Source of the DNA: an uncultured Lachnospiraceae bacterium
GTDB lineage: Bacteria > Bacillota > Clostridia > Lachnospirales > Lachnospiraceae
Length of the DNA: 64,000 nucleotides
Direction: 5' to 3'
Assembly: GCA_900317915.1 (NCBI GenBank)
Contig: ONIO01000001.1
Span: forward strand, 186,001 to 250,000
Every line of letters begins with the position of its first letter. The stretch's first letter is position 1. The position numbers were made by a program, and so were the translations under genes. A model generated the notes under the pieces. That model searched no databases. It saw only the letters and a list, made by a program, of their open reading frames with translations, and was not told the DNA's origin. Positions 18,042 to 27,321 of this stretch are shown piece after piece.

Positions 18042-18743
18042 ATGGCTAGCGATATTGAACAAGTAATCGAAGAGATGGAAAATTTTATTGAGGAGAAGGG
18101 CAAGCCAACTCCATTTTCTTCTAATAAAATTACACTGAATAAGGATGAATTACAGGGATATCTCGAGGAACTTCGAGCTACGACTCCGGACGAGATTCGT
18201 CGCTATCAGAAGATTATTAATAACCGAGATGCAATTATTGCTGATGCTAGAAGAAAGGCTGAGCAAATCATTGAGCAGGCTCAGGTAAAAACAGATGAGT
18301 TGGTTAGCGAGCACCAGATTATGCAGCAGGCTTATGCCCAGGCAAATCAGGTAGTTATGATTGCTACAAAGAATGCACAGGAGATGTTAGATAAGGCAAC
18401 AATGGAAGCCAATGACATCAAAACTGGTGCGATTACTTATACAGATGATCTTCTTAGTTCTGTCCAGTCAGTATTATCTAATTCTTTAGATGTAGCTCGA
18501 CTTCGTAATCAGAATTTTATCGATAAGTTACAGGATATCTTAAATCAGGTTATCGAGAATCGTAATGAGCTTGCACCTGGACCAGAGGATGAAACAGAAG
18601 CTCCAGCTTCTGCTCAGCCAGCTATCGAAGAAGAGCCTGTTACCGAAGAAGAGACAAGCGCTCCTGTTCCATCTGAAGAGAATACTGATTCCCCAGAGAA
18701 AGCAGCAATTGACGTACCGGAACAGTTTTTCCGTCGTGATTAA
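18042..18743 (+). CDS. Coiled-coil protein of unknown function
   Basis: 233 residues, acidic, without membrane segments. Residues 45-170 are strongly helical with heptad-like Ala/Glu/Gln patterns (DARRKAEQIIEQAQ and neighbours), resembling subunit-b/E-type ATPase stalks or DivIVA-type coiled coils; the last 60 residues are a disordered Glu/Pro/Ala tail. It starts six bases after coaD with GGAG before the ATG, so it is co-transcribed with coaD. Similar coiled-coil genes follow coaD in other Lachnospiraceae as I recall. I assign no function. Confidence 0.7.
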   Translation: MASDIEQVIEEMENFIEEKGKPTPFSSNKITLNKDELQGYLEELRATTPDEIRRYQKIINNRDAIIADARRKAEQIIEQAQVKTDELVSEHQIMQQAYAQANQVVMIATKNAQEMLDKATMEANDIKTGAITYTDDLLSSVQSVLSNSLDVARLRNQNFIDKLQDILNQVIENRNELAPGPEDETEAPASAQPAIEEEPVTEEETSAPVPSEENTDSPEKAAIDVPEQFFRRD

Positions 18744-18763
18744 TATTTTAATGGTTACTTATC

Positions 18764-18800
18764 AGCATCCGGTATTTTTTGCCGGATGCTATTTTATTTT
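18764..18800 (+). terminator. Terminator after the coaD operon
   Basis: AGCATCCGG, eight-base loop region, CCGGATGCT, then ATTTTATTTT. It ends right at the ribosome binding site of the next gene. Confidence 0.82.
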
Positions 18801-18815
18801 GGAAGGAGATATGTA

Positions 18816-19487
18816 ATGGTTCTAGACCTTCAGTCAGGAAGAAGGCCAAAAGCAGTACTCTTTGATTTGGATGGAACACTTGTAGACTCTATGGGTTTAT
18901 GGAAAGAAATTGACATTCAATTTATGAAAGATAGAGACTTAGCTATGCCTGAATCACTGCAGATGGATATTGCAGGTATGAGTATGTATGAAACGGCTCT
19001 CTATTTTATTCGAGAGTTTGAATTGGAGGACCAACCAGAAGATTTAATGGATCTCTGGAATGAGATGGCGAGAGAGAACTATCGTCATCATGTAGAAGTA
19101 AAACCAGGGGCTATTGAGTTTTTACAATCACTGAAAGATAAGGGAATCAAAACGGGACTTGCCACATCAAACTCTTATGATTTAGTACAAGCATGTTTTG
19201 AAGGAACCGGTTTAGGAAAGTACTTAGATGCAGTGGTTTCTGCAGACGAAGTAAAAAACGGAAAGCCAGCGCCCGATGTATATCTCACCTGTGCGAGAAA
19301 AATATCCGTTGATCCAAGAACTTGTATTGTCTTTGAAGATGTAATTCAAGGTGTACAGGCAGCTCGCAATGCAGGTATGAAAGTCTATGCCATAGACGAT
19401 CCATATTCTAGAGAACATTTAGATGAGAAAATGAATTTGTCAGATGGAGTAATCTCTGATTTTACTGAGATCGACCTCTTACTATAA
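18816..19487 (+). CDS. HAD family hydrolase (beta-phosphoglucomutase-like)
   Basis: 223 residues. HAD motif I FDLDGTLVDS at about 17-26, motif II TSNS, motif III Lys in VKNGKPAPDVY and motif IV VFEDVIQGVQAA. The helical cap of subclass IA sits after motif I. Substrate is not identifiable from sequence; likely a sugar phosphate or nucleotide. Start 18816 is chosen: GGAAGGAG at 18801-18808; the ATG at 18811 is out of frame, and the upstream in-frame ATG lies in the terminator hairpin. Confidence 0.88.
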   Translation: MVLDLQSGRRPKAVLFDLDGTLVDSMGLWKEIDIQFMKDRDLAMPESLQMDIAGMSMYETALYFIREFELEDQPEDLMDLWNEMARENYRHHVEVKPGAIEFLQSLKDKGIKTGLATSNSYDLVQACFEGTGLGKYLDAVVSADEVKNGKPAPDVYLTCARKISVDPRTCIVFEDVIQGVQAARNAGMKVYAIDDPYSREHLDEKMNLSDGVISDFTEIDLLL

Positions 19488-19498
19488 AAAGGAATGAT

Positions 19499-20449
19499 AT
19501 GAAGGAATTTACAATAAAAAAAGAAGAGGAAGGACAAAAGTTACTCCGCTTTTTAGAAAAGGTACTTAAAAATGCTAACATGAGTTTTTTATACAAAATG
19601 TTACGTAAGAAAAATATCGTCTTAAATGGGAAAAAAGCAACTGGTAATGAGAAGCTTCAGTCCGGAGATTCTATTAAGATTTTTTTCTCTGATGATACCT
19701 TTGAAAAAATGGCTGGTTCTGTAAAGACAGATGTATCTATCTCTCAGTTTCCTAAAGCTCCTTTTCCATTAGAGATTGTATATGAAGACGAGAATCTCAT
19801 TTGTGTTAATAAGCCATTTGGTGCTTTGTCTCAAAAGGACGATACAAGTCATCCATCCATGAATGAATACCTGATTCGATATTTATTAGATAATAATCAA
19901 TTGGAATTAGAAGATTTAAATCGTTTTCGACCATCTGTAGTCAATCGCTTAGATCGAAACACCTCTGGGATTTTACTTTTTGGAAAGACTATGGCTGGAC
20001 TACATGCTGGTTCAGACTTAATGAAGTCTCATAGTGGTAATAAAACCTACCATTGTATCGTTACAGGGGACACCAAGAAATTTACTGAGAAAACGATTAT
20101 AAAAGGTTACCTCAAAAAAAATTCAGAAAAAAACATTGTGACTTTCTATAAAACAGAAAAACCAAACTCCCTATATATGGAAGAAGAGGTTCTCCTATTG
20201 GATCAATCTGGTAACTATTCTCTACTTGAAGTAGTTCTACATACCGGACGATCTCATCAAATTCGTTCTTCTCTTGCATTTTATGGCTGTCCAATCGTCA
20301 ACGATAAAAAGTATGGTGGCAAGTTACTACCCAATGAACGAATTGGTCAATATTTACACGCAAGTAGTATACAGCTTACAGACAATACCCTTGTGACTTG
20401 TCCCGATCCTGTGGAATTCGATGATTTAATGAAAAAGAAAAGAGGTTAA
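19499..20449 (+). CDS. RluA family pseudouridine synthase
   Basis: 316 residues: an S4 RNA-binding domain (about 12-65, with MLRKKNIVLNGKKA) and the RluA catalytic domain with NRLDRNTSG, catalytic Asp152, and the late motif GRSHQIRSSLAFYGCPIVND. It isomerises uridines in rRNA or tRNA; target not determinable, though it looks closer to RluC than RluD. The first residue of the active-site motif is Asn in place of the usual His. A separate RluD-like gene is at 34.3 kb. Confidence 0.9.
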   Translation: MKEFTIKKEEEGQKLLRFLEKVLKNANMSFLYKMLRKKNIVLNGKKATGNEKLQSGDSIKIFFSDDTFEKMAGSVKTDVSISQFPKAPFPLEIVYEDENLICVNKPFGALSQKDDTSHPSMNEYLIRYLLDNNQLELEDLNRFRPSVVNRLDRNTSGILLFGKTMAGLHAGSDLMKSHSGNKTYHCIVTGDTKKFTEKTIIKGYLKKNSEKNIVTFYKTEKPNSLYMEEEVLLLDQSGNYSLLEVVLHTGRSHQIRSSLAFYGCPIVNDKKYGGKLLPNERIGQYLHASSIQLTDNTLVTCPDPVEFDDLMKKKRG

Positions 20450-20450
20450 G

Positions 20451-20996
20451 ATGGGTACATGGAACTCCAGAGGTTTACGAGGTTCCACTTTTGAAGATTT
20501 TATCAATCGAACCAATGAGATCTACCTCACTAATCAATTGGCTTTAATACAAAAGATTCCAACTCCAATCACACCAATTGATATTGATAAGAAGACAAGG
20601 CATATTACTCTGGCTTATTTCGATAAAAAGAGTACTGTGGATTACATCGGTGTGGTTCAGGGGATTCCTGTTTGCTTCGATGCCAAAGAGTGTAATACGG
20701 ATACGTTTCCACTGCAAAATATTCATGAACACCAGATGCAATTCATGTCGGATTTTGAGGAACAGAAAGGGATCTCTTTTTTTCTCATCTATTACACCAA
20801 GTACCAGAAGTATTATTATCTCAGTTTCCGTGAGGCATTACAGTTCTGGAACCGAGGAATGAAGGAAGGCGGAAGAAAGAGTTTCCGTATTGAAGAATTA
20901 CAGGAAGGCTACTTTTTTACAAGTAATCGAATGCTTCTCGTTCCTTACCTTGAAATGATTCAAAAAGATATGGATGATCGAGAAAATAATCTTTGA
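20451..20996 (+). CDS. recU: Holliday junction resolvase RecU
   Basis: 181 residues. N-terminal NSRGLRGSTFEDFINRTN, then KIPTPITPI, the nuclease core KSTVDYIGVVQGIPVCFDAKE with the expected acidic residues and Lys, and NIHEHQMQFM. RecU cuts four-way DNA junctions and is the Firmicutes counterpart of RuvC. In Bacillus it sits by ponA; here it follows the pseudouridine synthase by one base. The promoter for hisZ overlaps its stop codon. Confidence 0.92.
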   Translation: MGTWNSRGLRGSTFEDFINRTNEIYLTNQLALIQKIPTPITPIDIDKKTRHITLAYFDKKSTVDYIGVVQGIPVCFDAKECNTDTFPLQNIHEHQMQFMSDFEEQKGISFFLIYYTKYQKYYYLSFREALQFWNRGMKEGGRKSFRIEELQEGYFFTSNRMLLVPYLEMIQKDMDDRENNL

Positions 20997-21020
20997 CACC
21001 AAAATATGTTCTGTTATAAT
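20993..21020 (+). promoter_or_regulatory. Promoter of the his operon
   Basis: Perfect TTGACA (overlapping the recU stop), 16-base spacer, perfect TATAAT at 21015-21020. The leader to hisZ is about 55 bases and too short for a T-box; I see no terminator hairpin in it. Confidence 0.88.
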
Positions 21021-21082
21021 AACAATTAATTTAATGTAGTAATGCGTTACTATGCTAAAGCGTTTCATGGCAGGAGGAAAGA

Positions 21083-22264
21083 GTGAATAGATTACAACAT
21101 ACACCAGAAGGATTTCGTGACATCTACCGAGATGAATGTCTGAAACGAAATCATGTACTTACCAAGTTAATTGGAATCATCCAATCCTATGGATATGATC
21201 AGATTGAAACTCCTACGGTAGAGTTTTTCGACATCTTTGGAACAGATATTGGCACAACTCCCTCAAAGGAACTCTATAAGTTTTTCGATCGAGACGGAAA
21301 TACAGTCGTATTACGTCCTGACTTTACGCCATCCGTAGCTCGTGCGGCATCTACATACTTTACTGATGTAAAGAAGCCATTACGCCTGTATTACCAAGGA
21401 AAAACCTTTGTCAATAATCAGTCTCTTAGAGGCAGACTTAGAGAAAGTACCCAATTAGGCGGGGAGCTTATTGGTGATTCCTCTATGGATGCTGATGCGG
21501 AAGTTATATCTTTGGTATGTAATATTTTCCGTTCCGTAGGAATCAATGAATTTAAAATTAGTCTAACCCATTCCGATTTCTTTAAATCTCTAATCAATGA
21601 ATCGAACTTGACGGAAGAGGATGAGATCCGATTAAGAGATCTGATTTCCAATCGAAATTACTTCGGATTAGAAGAGTATCTAGAGGAACGAAATCTTGAA
21701 GAAGATTTAAAGAATCTATTTTTACTTATGGGGCCAGATTATCTAAGGAAGGATTCTACAGAAGATGCCATTCAATTAGCTTCTAAGTATCCATCCATTC
21801 AAAGGGACCTCCTTTATCTTAAGGAATTAATCGAACGGCTAGATTATTACGGAGTATCTCAATATGTCGCTCTTGATCTTGGAACTATAAGCTCCTTCCG
21901 CTACTATACCGGGATTATTTTTTCCGGATTTACCTTTGGTAGTGGAGAGCCTCTTGTAAAGGGCGGACGATATGACTCCCTTTTGTCAAATTTCGGAAAG
22001 CAAACACCTGCCATTGGGTTTGGGTTTGATATTGATGAATTGATACAAGCCCTTACCCGACAGGATATCGACCTCATGCCACATCGTGAGAGAACTGTGA
22101 TTGTATATGATGATAAGTCTCGAATTAAGGCCATTTCACGTGCACTTGGTATCCGTGAAGGCGGTAGAATCTGTGAATTGTATTGTTCCTCTGACTCCAC
22201 AGATACTCAGTTAAAAAAGGAGTATCCAGATTACACAATCATTGATTTAAGGGAAGGAAATTAA
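21083..22264 (+). CDS. hisZ: ATP phosphoribosyltransferase regulatory subunit
   Basis: 393 residues, resembling class II histidyl-tRNA synthetase without the anticodon domain. Motif 2-like region GKTFVNNQSLRGR and motif 3-like GGRYDSLLSNFG are present. HisZ pairs with the short HisG to form the active, histidine-inhibited first enzyme of histidine synthesis. GTG start with AGGAGG five bases ahead. First gene of hisZGDBI. Confidence 0.93.
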   Translation: MNRLQHTPEGFRDIYRDECLKRNHVLTKLIGIIQSYGYDQIETPTVEFFDIFGTDIGTTPSKELYKFFDRDGNTVVLRPDFTPSVARAASTYFTDVKKPLRLYYQGKTFVNNQSLRGRLRESTQLGGELIGDSSMDADAEVISLVCNIFRSVGINEFKISLTHSDFFKSLINESNLTEEDEIRLRDLISNRNYFGLEEYLEERNLEEDLKNLFLLMGPDYLRKDSTEDAIQLASKYPSIQRDLLYLKELIERLDYYGVSQYVALDLGTISSFRYYTGIIFSGFTFGSGEPLVKGGRYDSLLSNFGKQTPAIGFGFDIDELIQALTRQDIDLMPHRERTVIVYDDKSRIKAISRALGIREGGRICELYCSSDSTDTQLKKEYPDYTIIDLREGN

Positions 22265-22915
22265 ATGGTACAAGGATATTTGACTGTTGCTCTTGGTAAG
22301 GGGCGCCTTGCTAAGAAAGCTATGGAAGCCTTTGAAAAAATCGGTATTCCATGTGATGAAATGAAGGATAAAGATACTCGTAAACTGATTTTTGTAAATG
22401 AAGAAAAAAAGATTCGATTCTTCCTGGCGAAAGGCCCTGATGTACCCACATATGTAGAATACGGTGCCGCAGATATCGGTATTGTGGGAGAGGATACCAT
22501 CTTAGAAGAAGGCCGTAATATCTATGAAGTTCTAGACCTTGGCTTTGGTAAGTGCAGGATGTGTATTGCTGGACCTGAGAGTTCTCGGAAGCTATTACAG
22601 GGAAGAGAAGTCATTCGGGTAGCAACCAAGTATCCTAGGATTGCTAAGGATTACTTCTACAATCAGAAGCATCAAACCGTAGAAATTATTAAACTGAATG
22701 GTTCCATTGAACTAGCGCCGATTGTAGGCTTATCTGAAGTGATTTGCGATATTGTAGAGACAGGTACAACCTTAAAGGAGAATGGGCTCTTGGTTTTAGA
22801 AGAGGTTTGTCCCCTATCAGCGAGAGTTGTTGTGAATCAGGTTAGCATGCGAATGGAAAATGAACGGATTACTGAGATTATTCGCGGCTTGAAGTCCACA
22901 ACTATAGATATGTAA
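22265..22915 (+). CDS. hisG: ATP phosphoribosyltransferase, short form
   Basis: 216 residues, the length of HisG-S forms that need HisZ. Motifs TVALGKGRL at the N-terminus, [13 protein letters not shown], and the PRPP loop [12 protein letters not shown]. Catalyses the first committed step of histidine synthesis. Lacks the C-terminal regulatory domain of long HisG, matching the HisZ partner directly upstream. Confidence 0.96.
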   Translation: MVQGYLTVALGKGRLAKKAMEAFEKIGIPCDEMKDKDTRKLIFVNEEKKIRFFLAKGPDVPTYVEYGAADIGIVGEDTILEEGRNIYEVLDLGFGKCRMCIAGPESSRKLLQGREVIRVATKYPRIAKDYFYNQKHQTVEIIKLNGSIELAPIVGLSEVICDIVETGTTLKENGLLVLEEVCPLSARVVVNQVSMRMENERITEIIRGLKSTTIDM

Positions 22916-23009
22916 ATATAAACCAAGTTATAGACTGGCACTGGGAGAATCATTCATAGCAATCGTTTATATGGAAATGAAAACCATAGGAATCGAAGGA
23001 AGGAAAAAG

Positions 23010-24308
23010 ATGAAAAAAATAAAACTGGATCAAGAAAGCAAGAAAAACATACTAGAGAATCTATTGAAAAGAAGTCCTGCAAGTTATAGTTCCTACGAAT
23101 CAACTGTACAGGCAATTGTAGATAATGTAAGGGAGAATGGTGATTCTGCCTTATTTTCCTATGCCAAGGAATTTGATCATGTAGAACTAACCAAGGATAC
23201 CATCGAAGTCACTGAGGCTGAGATCGAGGAAGCATATCAGGCCGTGGATCCCAAGCTTTTATCAGTTATTCGTAAGGCAATGAAAAATATTCTAAAATTC
23301 CACGAGAAGGAAAAGCAGAATAGCTGGTTCACATCTGAAGATGGTATTATCCTAGGCCAGAAGGTAACACCGGTATCACGTGCTGGTGTATATGTCCCAG
23401 GTGGAAAGGCTGTCTATCCATCCTCCGTACTAATGAATGTAATTCCTGCCAAAGTTGCTGGTGTTAAAGAAATCATAATGACTACACCATGTGGACCAGA
23501 TGGGAAGGTATACCCATCTACACTTGTTGCTGCAAAAGAGGCTGGTGTCACTCAAATCTTTAAGTCAGGTGGTGCCCAGGCCATCGCTGCCTTGGCCTTT
23601 GGAACAGAATCTATTCCAAAAGTAGATAAAATCGTTGGTCCAGGTAATATCTATGTAGCCCTGGCGAAAAAAGCGGTATTCGGTTATGTAAGTATCGATT
23701 CCATTGCTGGTCCTTCTGAGGTTATGGTTCTGTGCGATGAGACTTGTAATCCTCATTTTGTGGCTGCAGATCTCTTATCTCAGGCAGAGCATGATCAGTT
23801 AGCATCGGCTATTCTTGTAACAACAAGTGAGAAAGTAGCAGATCAGGTAGAAAAAGAGATTGAAGCTTACCTGCCAAAACTGTCTCGTCGAGAAATTATT
23901 GAGAAGTCCCTGGATAATTACGGCTACCTGTTAATCGCTGATACCATGCATGATGCATATGATGTTGTGAATGAGATTGCATCTGAGCATCTAGAAATTG
24001 TAACTAAGAATCCATTTGAGACCATGACGCATATCAATAATGCAGGTGCTATGTTCCTAGGTGAATATTCTAGTGAACCTCTGGGAGATTATTTTGCCGG
24101 ACCAAACCATGTTCTTCCTACCAATGGTACAGCCAAGTTCTTCTCTGCACTGTCTGTAGATGATTTTATTAAAAAGTCTAGCATTATTTCCTACTCTAAG
24201 GAAGCATTGCAAGAAGTCTATCAGGATGTCATTCAATTTGCTGAATGTGAGAAGTTAACTGCACATGCCAACTCCATTCGTGTTCGTTTTGAAGAGGAGG
24301 ATTCGTAA
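23010..24308 (+). CDS. hisD: Histidinol dehydrogenase
   Basis: 432 residues. Conserved PVSRAGVYVPGGKAVYPSSV, GPGNIYVALAKK and SEHLEIVT blocks and the C-terminal GPNHVLPTNGTAKF are all present. The zinc-dependent enzyme oxidises histidinol to histidine in two steps. ATG 23010 is taken because GAAGGAAGG precedes it; the longer in-frame start at 22971 adds 13 residues not expected for the family. The 94 bases between hisG and hisD show no clear signal. Confidence 0.96.
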   Translation: MKKIKLDQESKKNILENLLKRSPASYSSYESTVQAIVDNVRENGDSALFSYAKEFDHVELTKDTIEVTEAEIEEAYQAVDPKLLSVIRKAMKNILKFHEKEKQNSWFTSEDGIILGQKVTPVSRAGVYVPGGKAVYPSSVLMNVIPAKVAGVKEIIMTTPCGPDGKVYPSTLVAAKEAGVTQIFKSGGAQAIAALAFGTESIPKVDKIVGPGNIYVALAKKAVFGYVSIDSIAGPSEVMVLCDETCNPHFVAADLLSQAEHDQLASAILVTTSEKVADQVEKEIEAYLPKLSRREIIEKSLDNYGYLLIADTMHDAYDVVNEIASEHLEIVTKNPFETMTHINNAGAMFLGEYSSEPLGDYFAGPNHVLPTNGTAKFFSALSVDDFIKKSSIISYSKEALQEVYQDVIQFAECEKLTAHANSIRVRFEEEDS

Positions 24309-24902
24309 ATGAGTGAGAGACTTTCTAGAGTAGAACGTAATACAAAAGAAACTGCCATCACTGTATCCTTGAATCTAGATGGAGATGGAAGCAAGTATTC
24401 CATAGGAACTGGAATTGGTTTTTTTGATCACATGCTTTCTGGCTTTGCCAGACACGGCTTCTTTGACTTAGATGTGAAATGTAAGGGCGACTTAGAAGTA
24501 GACGGTCATCACACAGTAGAAGATGTAGGAATCGTAATAGGACAAGCTATTAAAAAAGCCGTTGGTGATAAAAAGGGAATAAAGCGCTATGGCAATTTCA
24601 TTTTGCCTATGGATGATGCTCTCGTTTTATGCGCCCTTGATCTATCTGGCAGGCCTTATTTAGGATTTGATTATGATTTTAAAGTAGAGCGCTGCGGGAA
24701 CTTTGAAACTCAACTGGTTCATGAATTCTTCTATGCCCTTTCCTATGCTGCAGAGATGAATATCCATCTACAGGTTCTGTCTGGCACCAATGCTCACCAC
24801 ATCATTGAAGCTATGTTTAAAGCCTTTGGAAAGGCCTTAGATCAAGCTGTATCATATGACCCACGTATTACAGGCGTACTTTCCACAAAGGGTACCATAT
24901 AA
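24309..24902 (+). CDS. hisB: Imidazoleglycerol-phosphate dehydratase
   Basis: 197 residues, monofunctional. Metal-binding histidine motifs are present twice as expected: FFDHML, DGHHTVED in the first half and QLVHEFF and NAHHIIEA in the second. Converts imidazole glycerol phosphate to imidazole acetol phosphate. Directly abuts hisD. Confidence 0.97.
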   Translation: MSERLSRVERNTKETAITVSLNLDGDGSKYSIGTGIGFFDHMLSGFARHGFFDLDVKCKGDLEVDGHHTVEDVGIVIGQAIKKAVGDKKGIKRYGNFILPMDDALVLCALDLSGRPYLGFDYDFKVERCGNFETQLVHEFFYALSYAAEMNIHLQVLSGTNAHHIIEAMFKAFGKALDQAVSYDPRITGVLSTKGTI

Positions 24903-24942
24903 GAAGAGAACACCAAAGTAAAGAAAGGCCTATATTTCTAAA

Positions 24943-25287
24943 ATGATGAAAAAAATTATATCTTTTGAAGACCTGAAACCGAATTCTGATGGAATGGTAC
25001 CAGTCATTGTCCAGGATGTACATGATCATGCCATTCTAATGCTTGCTTACATGAATAAAGAGGCCTTTGATACCACTCTAAAAACTGGTAAAATGACCTA
25101 TTGGAGCAGAAGTCGAGATGAATTGTGGACCAAAGGATTAACCTCTGGTCATTTACAATATGTGAAGTCTCTTACTGCTGACTGTGATTATGACACCCTG
25201 CTGGCAGAAGTCGAGCAGGTTGGTAATATTGCATGTCACACCGGAAATCGCAGTTGTTTCTTTCATCCAGTATATGAAGAAGAGTAA
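24943..25287 (+). CDS. hisI: Phosphoribosyl-AMP cyclohydrolase
   Basis: 114 residues, only the HisI domain: LMLAYMNKEA, TYWSRSR, DCDYDTLL (Mg/Zn ligands) and GNIACHTGNRSCFF. The HisE pyrophosphohydrolase domain found fused in many bacteria is missing, and hisE, hisA, hisF, hisH and hisC are not in the window; they must be encoded elsewhere if the pathway is complete. Confidence 0.95.
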   Translation: MMKKIISFEDLKPNSDGMVPVIVQDVHDHAILMLAYMNKEAFDTTLKTGKMTYWSRSRDELWTKGLTSGHLQYVKSLTADCDYDTLLAEVEQVGNIACHTGNRSCFFHPVYEEE

Positions 25288-25299
25288 TTAGAAACGTAA

Positions 25300-26556
25300 A
25301 TGAGTTATCAGCCGATTAAACCCTTTCAAAAAAAAGAGATTCCATCCAATTCAAGAATTCTTATTGTTACAGACATGAATTTTCATAATGCCCTGTATCG
25401 TATGGAGTTTTTATTAGATGAAAATAAAAACCTTGTTGATATCTTCTGTCAGCCCAAGGACAATGCCTTACGGGTTGGTGACTTATATATAGCTCGCATT
25501 GATTCTGTGATTCGTCATCCCAATGTTGCCTTTTTATCCCTCTGTGATCTAGATGGTGAGACACAAAGGGGATACCTAAGAGTGAAGGACAAGATGCCCT
25601 TATTCTATACGGATAAGCCATCCAAAAAGGACTTTTATCAGGGACAGGGATTATGTCAAGGGGATAGTTTGCTTGTAATGATTGAAAAAGCAGCTGTTCG
25701 AAGTAAGGAACCTGTGCTAACCACCCAGTTTACGATGGAAAGTAATCATTTGATTTATACATATGGACGATGTGGTTTACATTTTCCAAAAAGCTTCCGT
25801 AAGAGGGAAAAGCAGGAATTGACGGATCTGATTCAAAGCAATTCTATGCTCCCGAAAAAGGGTTCCATTGCTTTTCGAAGCAATGGTAAAGGAATAGATA
25901 CTGCGGATTTGTACGCAGAATATCAGACCTTCCTTAGATCTATTGAAGAGTCCTTAGAAAATTTATGTCATAAAAAAGGGCCAATGTTAATAAAAAAGGC
26001 GAAGGCTCATTATCTGGATCGACTCCTACATAATCAAGAGGAATTCGATTATATTCGAACAGATCTAGAAGATGTATATCATGAATTCGTTGAAATGGCC
26101 CATGAAATTAAATTTGACCTAGAGAAAATCGACTACTATACAGATAATTTTCCTATTTCAAATCTATATTCCTTAACAAGTAAACTGGATGAAGCTCTTC
26201 ACACAACGGTGTATCTAAGAAGTGGTGCATCCCTTGTGATTGAAAAAACAGAAGCCATGTATGTCATCGATATTAATTCAGGAAAGTCATCAAAGCTAAC
26301 TCCTTTTCAGATTAATATGGAAGCATGCAAAGAATTAGCTCGACAGATTCGTATTCGAAATCTGTCAGGGATTATTGTAATCGATTTTCTTAAGATGAAA
26401 GATTTAAGGGAAAACGAAACCATTGTAAAAGAAATGTCCCGATTATCCCAGTTGGATCCAACTCCGACTAAGGTCTACGGATTAACCCGGCTTGGCCTTA
26501 TGGAAATGACTAGAAATAAGGAATATGCCACACTAAAAGAACAGTTGACTTTATAA
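25300..26556 (+). CDS. Ribonuclease E/G family protein, short form
   Basis: 418 residues. N-terminal S1-like RNA-binding region (about 40-110, GDLYIARIDSVIRHPNVAFL), RNase E/G core, and catalytic segment with YVIDINSGK (about 320-328) and IIVIDFLKM (about 363-371) carrying the metal-binding Asp residues. The protein ends soon after GLTRLGLMEMTR, so the zinc-link CPxC region and the small domain of E. coli RNase G are absent. Located immediately before rplU, as in most Firmicutes and Proteobacteria with this gene. Likely active in RNA turnover; substrate not determinable. Confidence 0.85.
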   Translation: MSYQPIKPFQKKEIPSNSRILIVTDMNFHNALYRMEFLLDENKNLVDIFCQPKDNALRVGDLYIARIDSVIRHPNVAFLSLCDLDGETQRGYLRVKDKMPLFYTDKPSKKDFYQGQGLCQGDSLLVMIEKAAVRSKEPVLTTQFTMESNHLIYTYGRCGLHFPKSFRKREKQELTDLIQSNSMLPKKGSIAFRSNGKGIDTADLYAEYQTFLRSIEESLENLCHKKGPMLIKKAKAHYLDRLLHNQEEFDYIRTDLEDVYHEFVEMAHEIKFDLEKIDYYTDNFPISNLYSLTSKLDEALHTTVYLRSGASLVIEKTEAMYVIDINSGKSSKLTPFQINMEACKELARQIRIRNLSGIIVIDFLKMKDLRENETIVKEMSRLSQLDPTPTKVYGLTRLGLMEMTRNKEYATLKEQLTL

Positions 26557-26573
26557 TATCTGCATGATATTAT
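26545..26573 (+). promoter_or_regulatory. Promoter of rplU-prp-rpmA
   Basis: TTGACT, 17-base spacer, TATTAT at 26568-26573, overlapping the stop of the RNase gene. Leader RNA would begin near 26580 and run about 83 bases to rplU. Confidence 0.75.
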
Positions 26574-26580
26574 ACTGAGG

Positions 26581-26647
26581 TATGCCGCTTGGAGAGGTTA
26601 GAAGACTGCCCATAACGGACAGCGCCATATCCAGCGAGAATAGAATT
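26581..26647 (+). promoter_or_regulatory. Structured leader, candidate L21 autoregulatory leader
   Basis: The leader folds into an outer stem (CGCTTGG at 26586-26592 with CCAGCG at 26631-26636, one bulge) enclosing a hairpin (CTGCC at 26606-26610 with GGACAG at 26617-26622). The place, length and two-stem layout agree with the L21 leader known in Firmicutes, which is thought to mediate control by ribosomal protein L21. I cannot compare it with the covariance model here. Confidence 0.45.
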
Positions 26648-26662
26648 TAGGAGGTGCCACAT

Positions 26663-26971
26663 ATGTACGCAGTTATTCAGACTGGTGGCAAGCAGTACAA
26701 AGTATCTGAAGGCGATATCATTAAAGTTGAGAAGCTTAACGTTGAAGAAGGAGCAAAGGTTTCTTTCGACCAGGTTCTCCTTGTTGGCGGAGATGATCTG
26801 AAGGTTGGTAATCCTGTAGTTGCTGGTGCAACTGTAGAGGGTTCCGTACTTAAGAACGGTAAGGGCAAGAAGGTTATCGTTTATAAGTATAAGAGAAAGA
26901 CTGGCTATCACAAGAAGAATGGTCACAGACAGGCTTTCACTCAGGTTAAGATTGAAAAGATTAACGGTTAA
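26663..26971 (+). CDS. rplU: 50S ribosomal protein L21
   Basis: 102 residues with the L21 pattern [14 protein letters not shown], and the C-terminal [19 protein letters not shown] 26663 is selected because TTAGGAGG lies seven bases before; the in-frame GTG at 26654 is inside that site. Uses a structured leader and is followed by prp. Confidence 0.97.
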   Translation: MYAVIQTGGKQYKVSEGDIIKVEKLNVEEGAKVSFDQVLLVGGDDLKVGNPVVAGATVEGSVLKNGKGKKVIVYKYKRKTGYHKKNGHRQAFTQVKIEKING

Positions 26972-26985
26972 TCTGGGGTAACCAA

Positions 26986-27321
26986 ATGATCCGTGTTACA
27001 GTCCAAAAAGTTCATGGAAAATATAAGCGTATTGAATGCGATGGACATGCTTTATTCGATTCCTACGGAAAAGACATCGTATGTTCTGCAGTTAGTATTC
27101 TTGTTATAAATACAATCAACAGTCTTGAAGTCATCACAAAGGACAAGTTCCAAAGTGATTCCAATCAAGAGGGTGGATATATCCGAGTTACTTTTAATGA
27201 GGGTTTATCTCATGATGGTAGTGTTTTAATAGATTCTATGGTTTTCGGGCTAGAACAAATCAGAGATAACTATGGTAAACGTTATTTGAATCTATCGATT
27301 CAGGAGGTAGAACAATGTTAA
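26986..27321 (+). CDS. prp: Ribosomal-processing cysteine protease Prp
   Basis: 111 residues. The catalytic His in CDGHAL and catalytic Cys in [11 protein letters not shown] (about residue 34) match Prp. It removes the N-terminal peptide of L27 in Firmicutes. It lies between rplU and rpmA and its end overlaps rpmA by seven bases; the substrate with its cleavage site is encoded by the next gene. Confidence 0.94.
   Translation: MIRVTVQKVHGKYKRIECDGHALFDSYGKDIVCSAVSILVINTINSLEVITKDKFQSDSNQEGGYIRVTFNEGLSHDGSVLIDSMVFGLEQIRDNYGKRYLNLSIQEVEQC

Noticed and set aside
18565..18816. Alternative frame at the end of the coiled-coil gene
   Set aside because: It overlaps the acidic tail in another frame and runs through the terminator hairpin.
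21021..21082. T-box or histidine attenuator before hisZ
   Set aside because: The leader is about 55 bases, with no T-box sequence, His-rich peptide or terminator.
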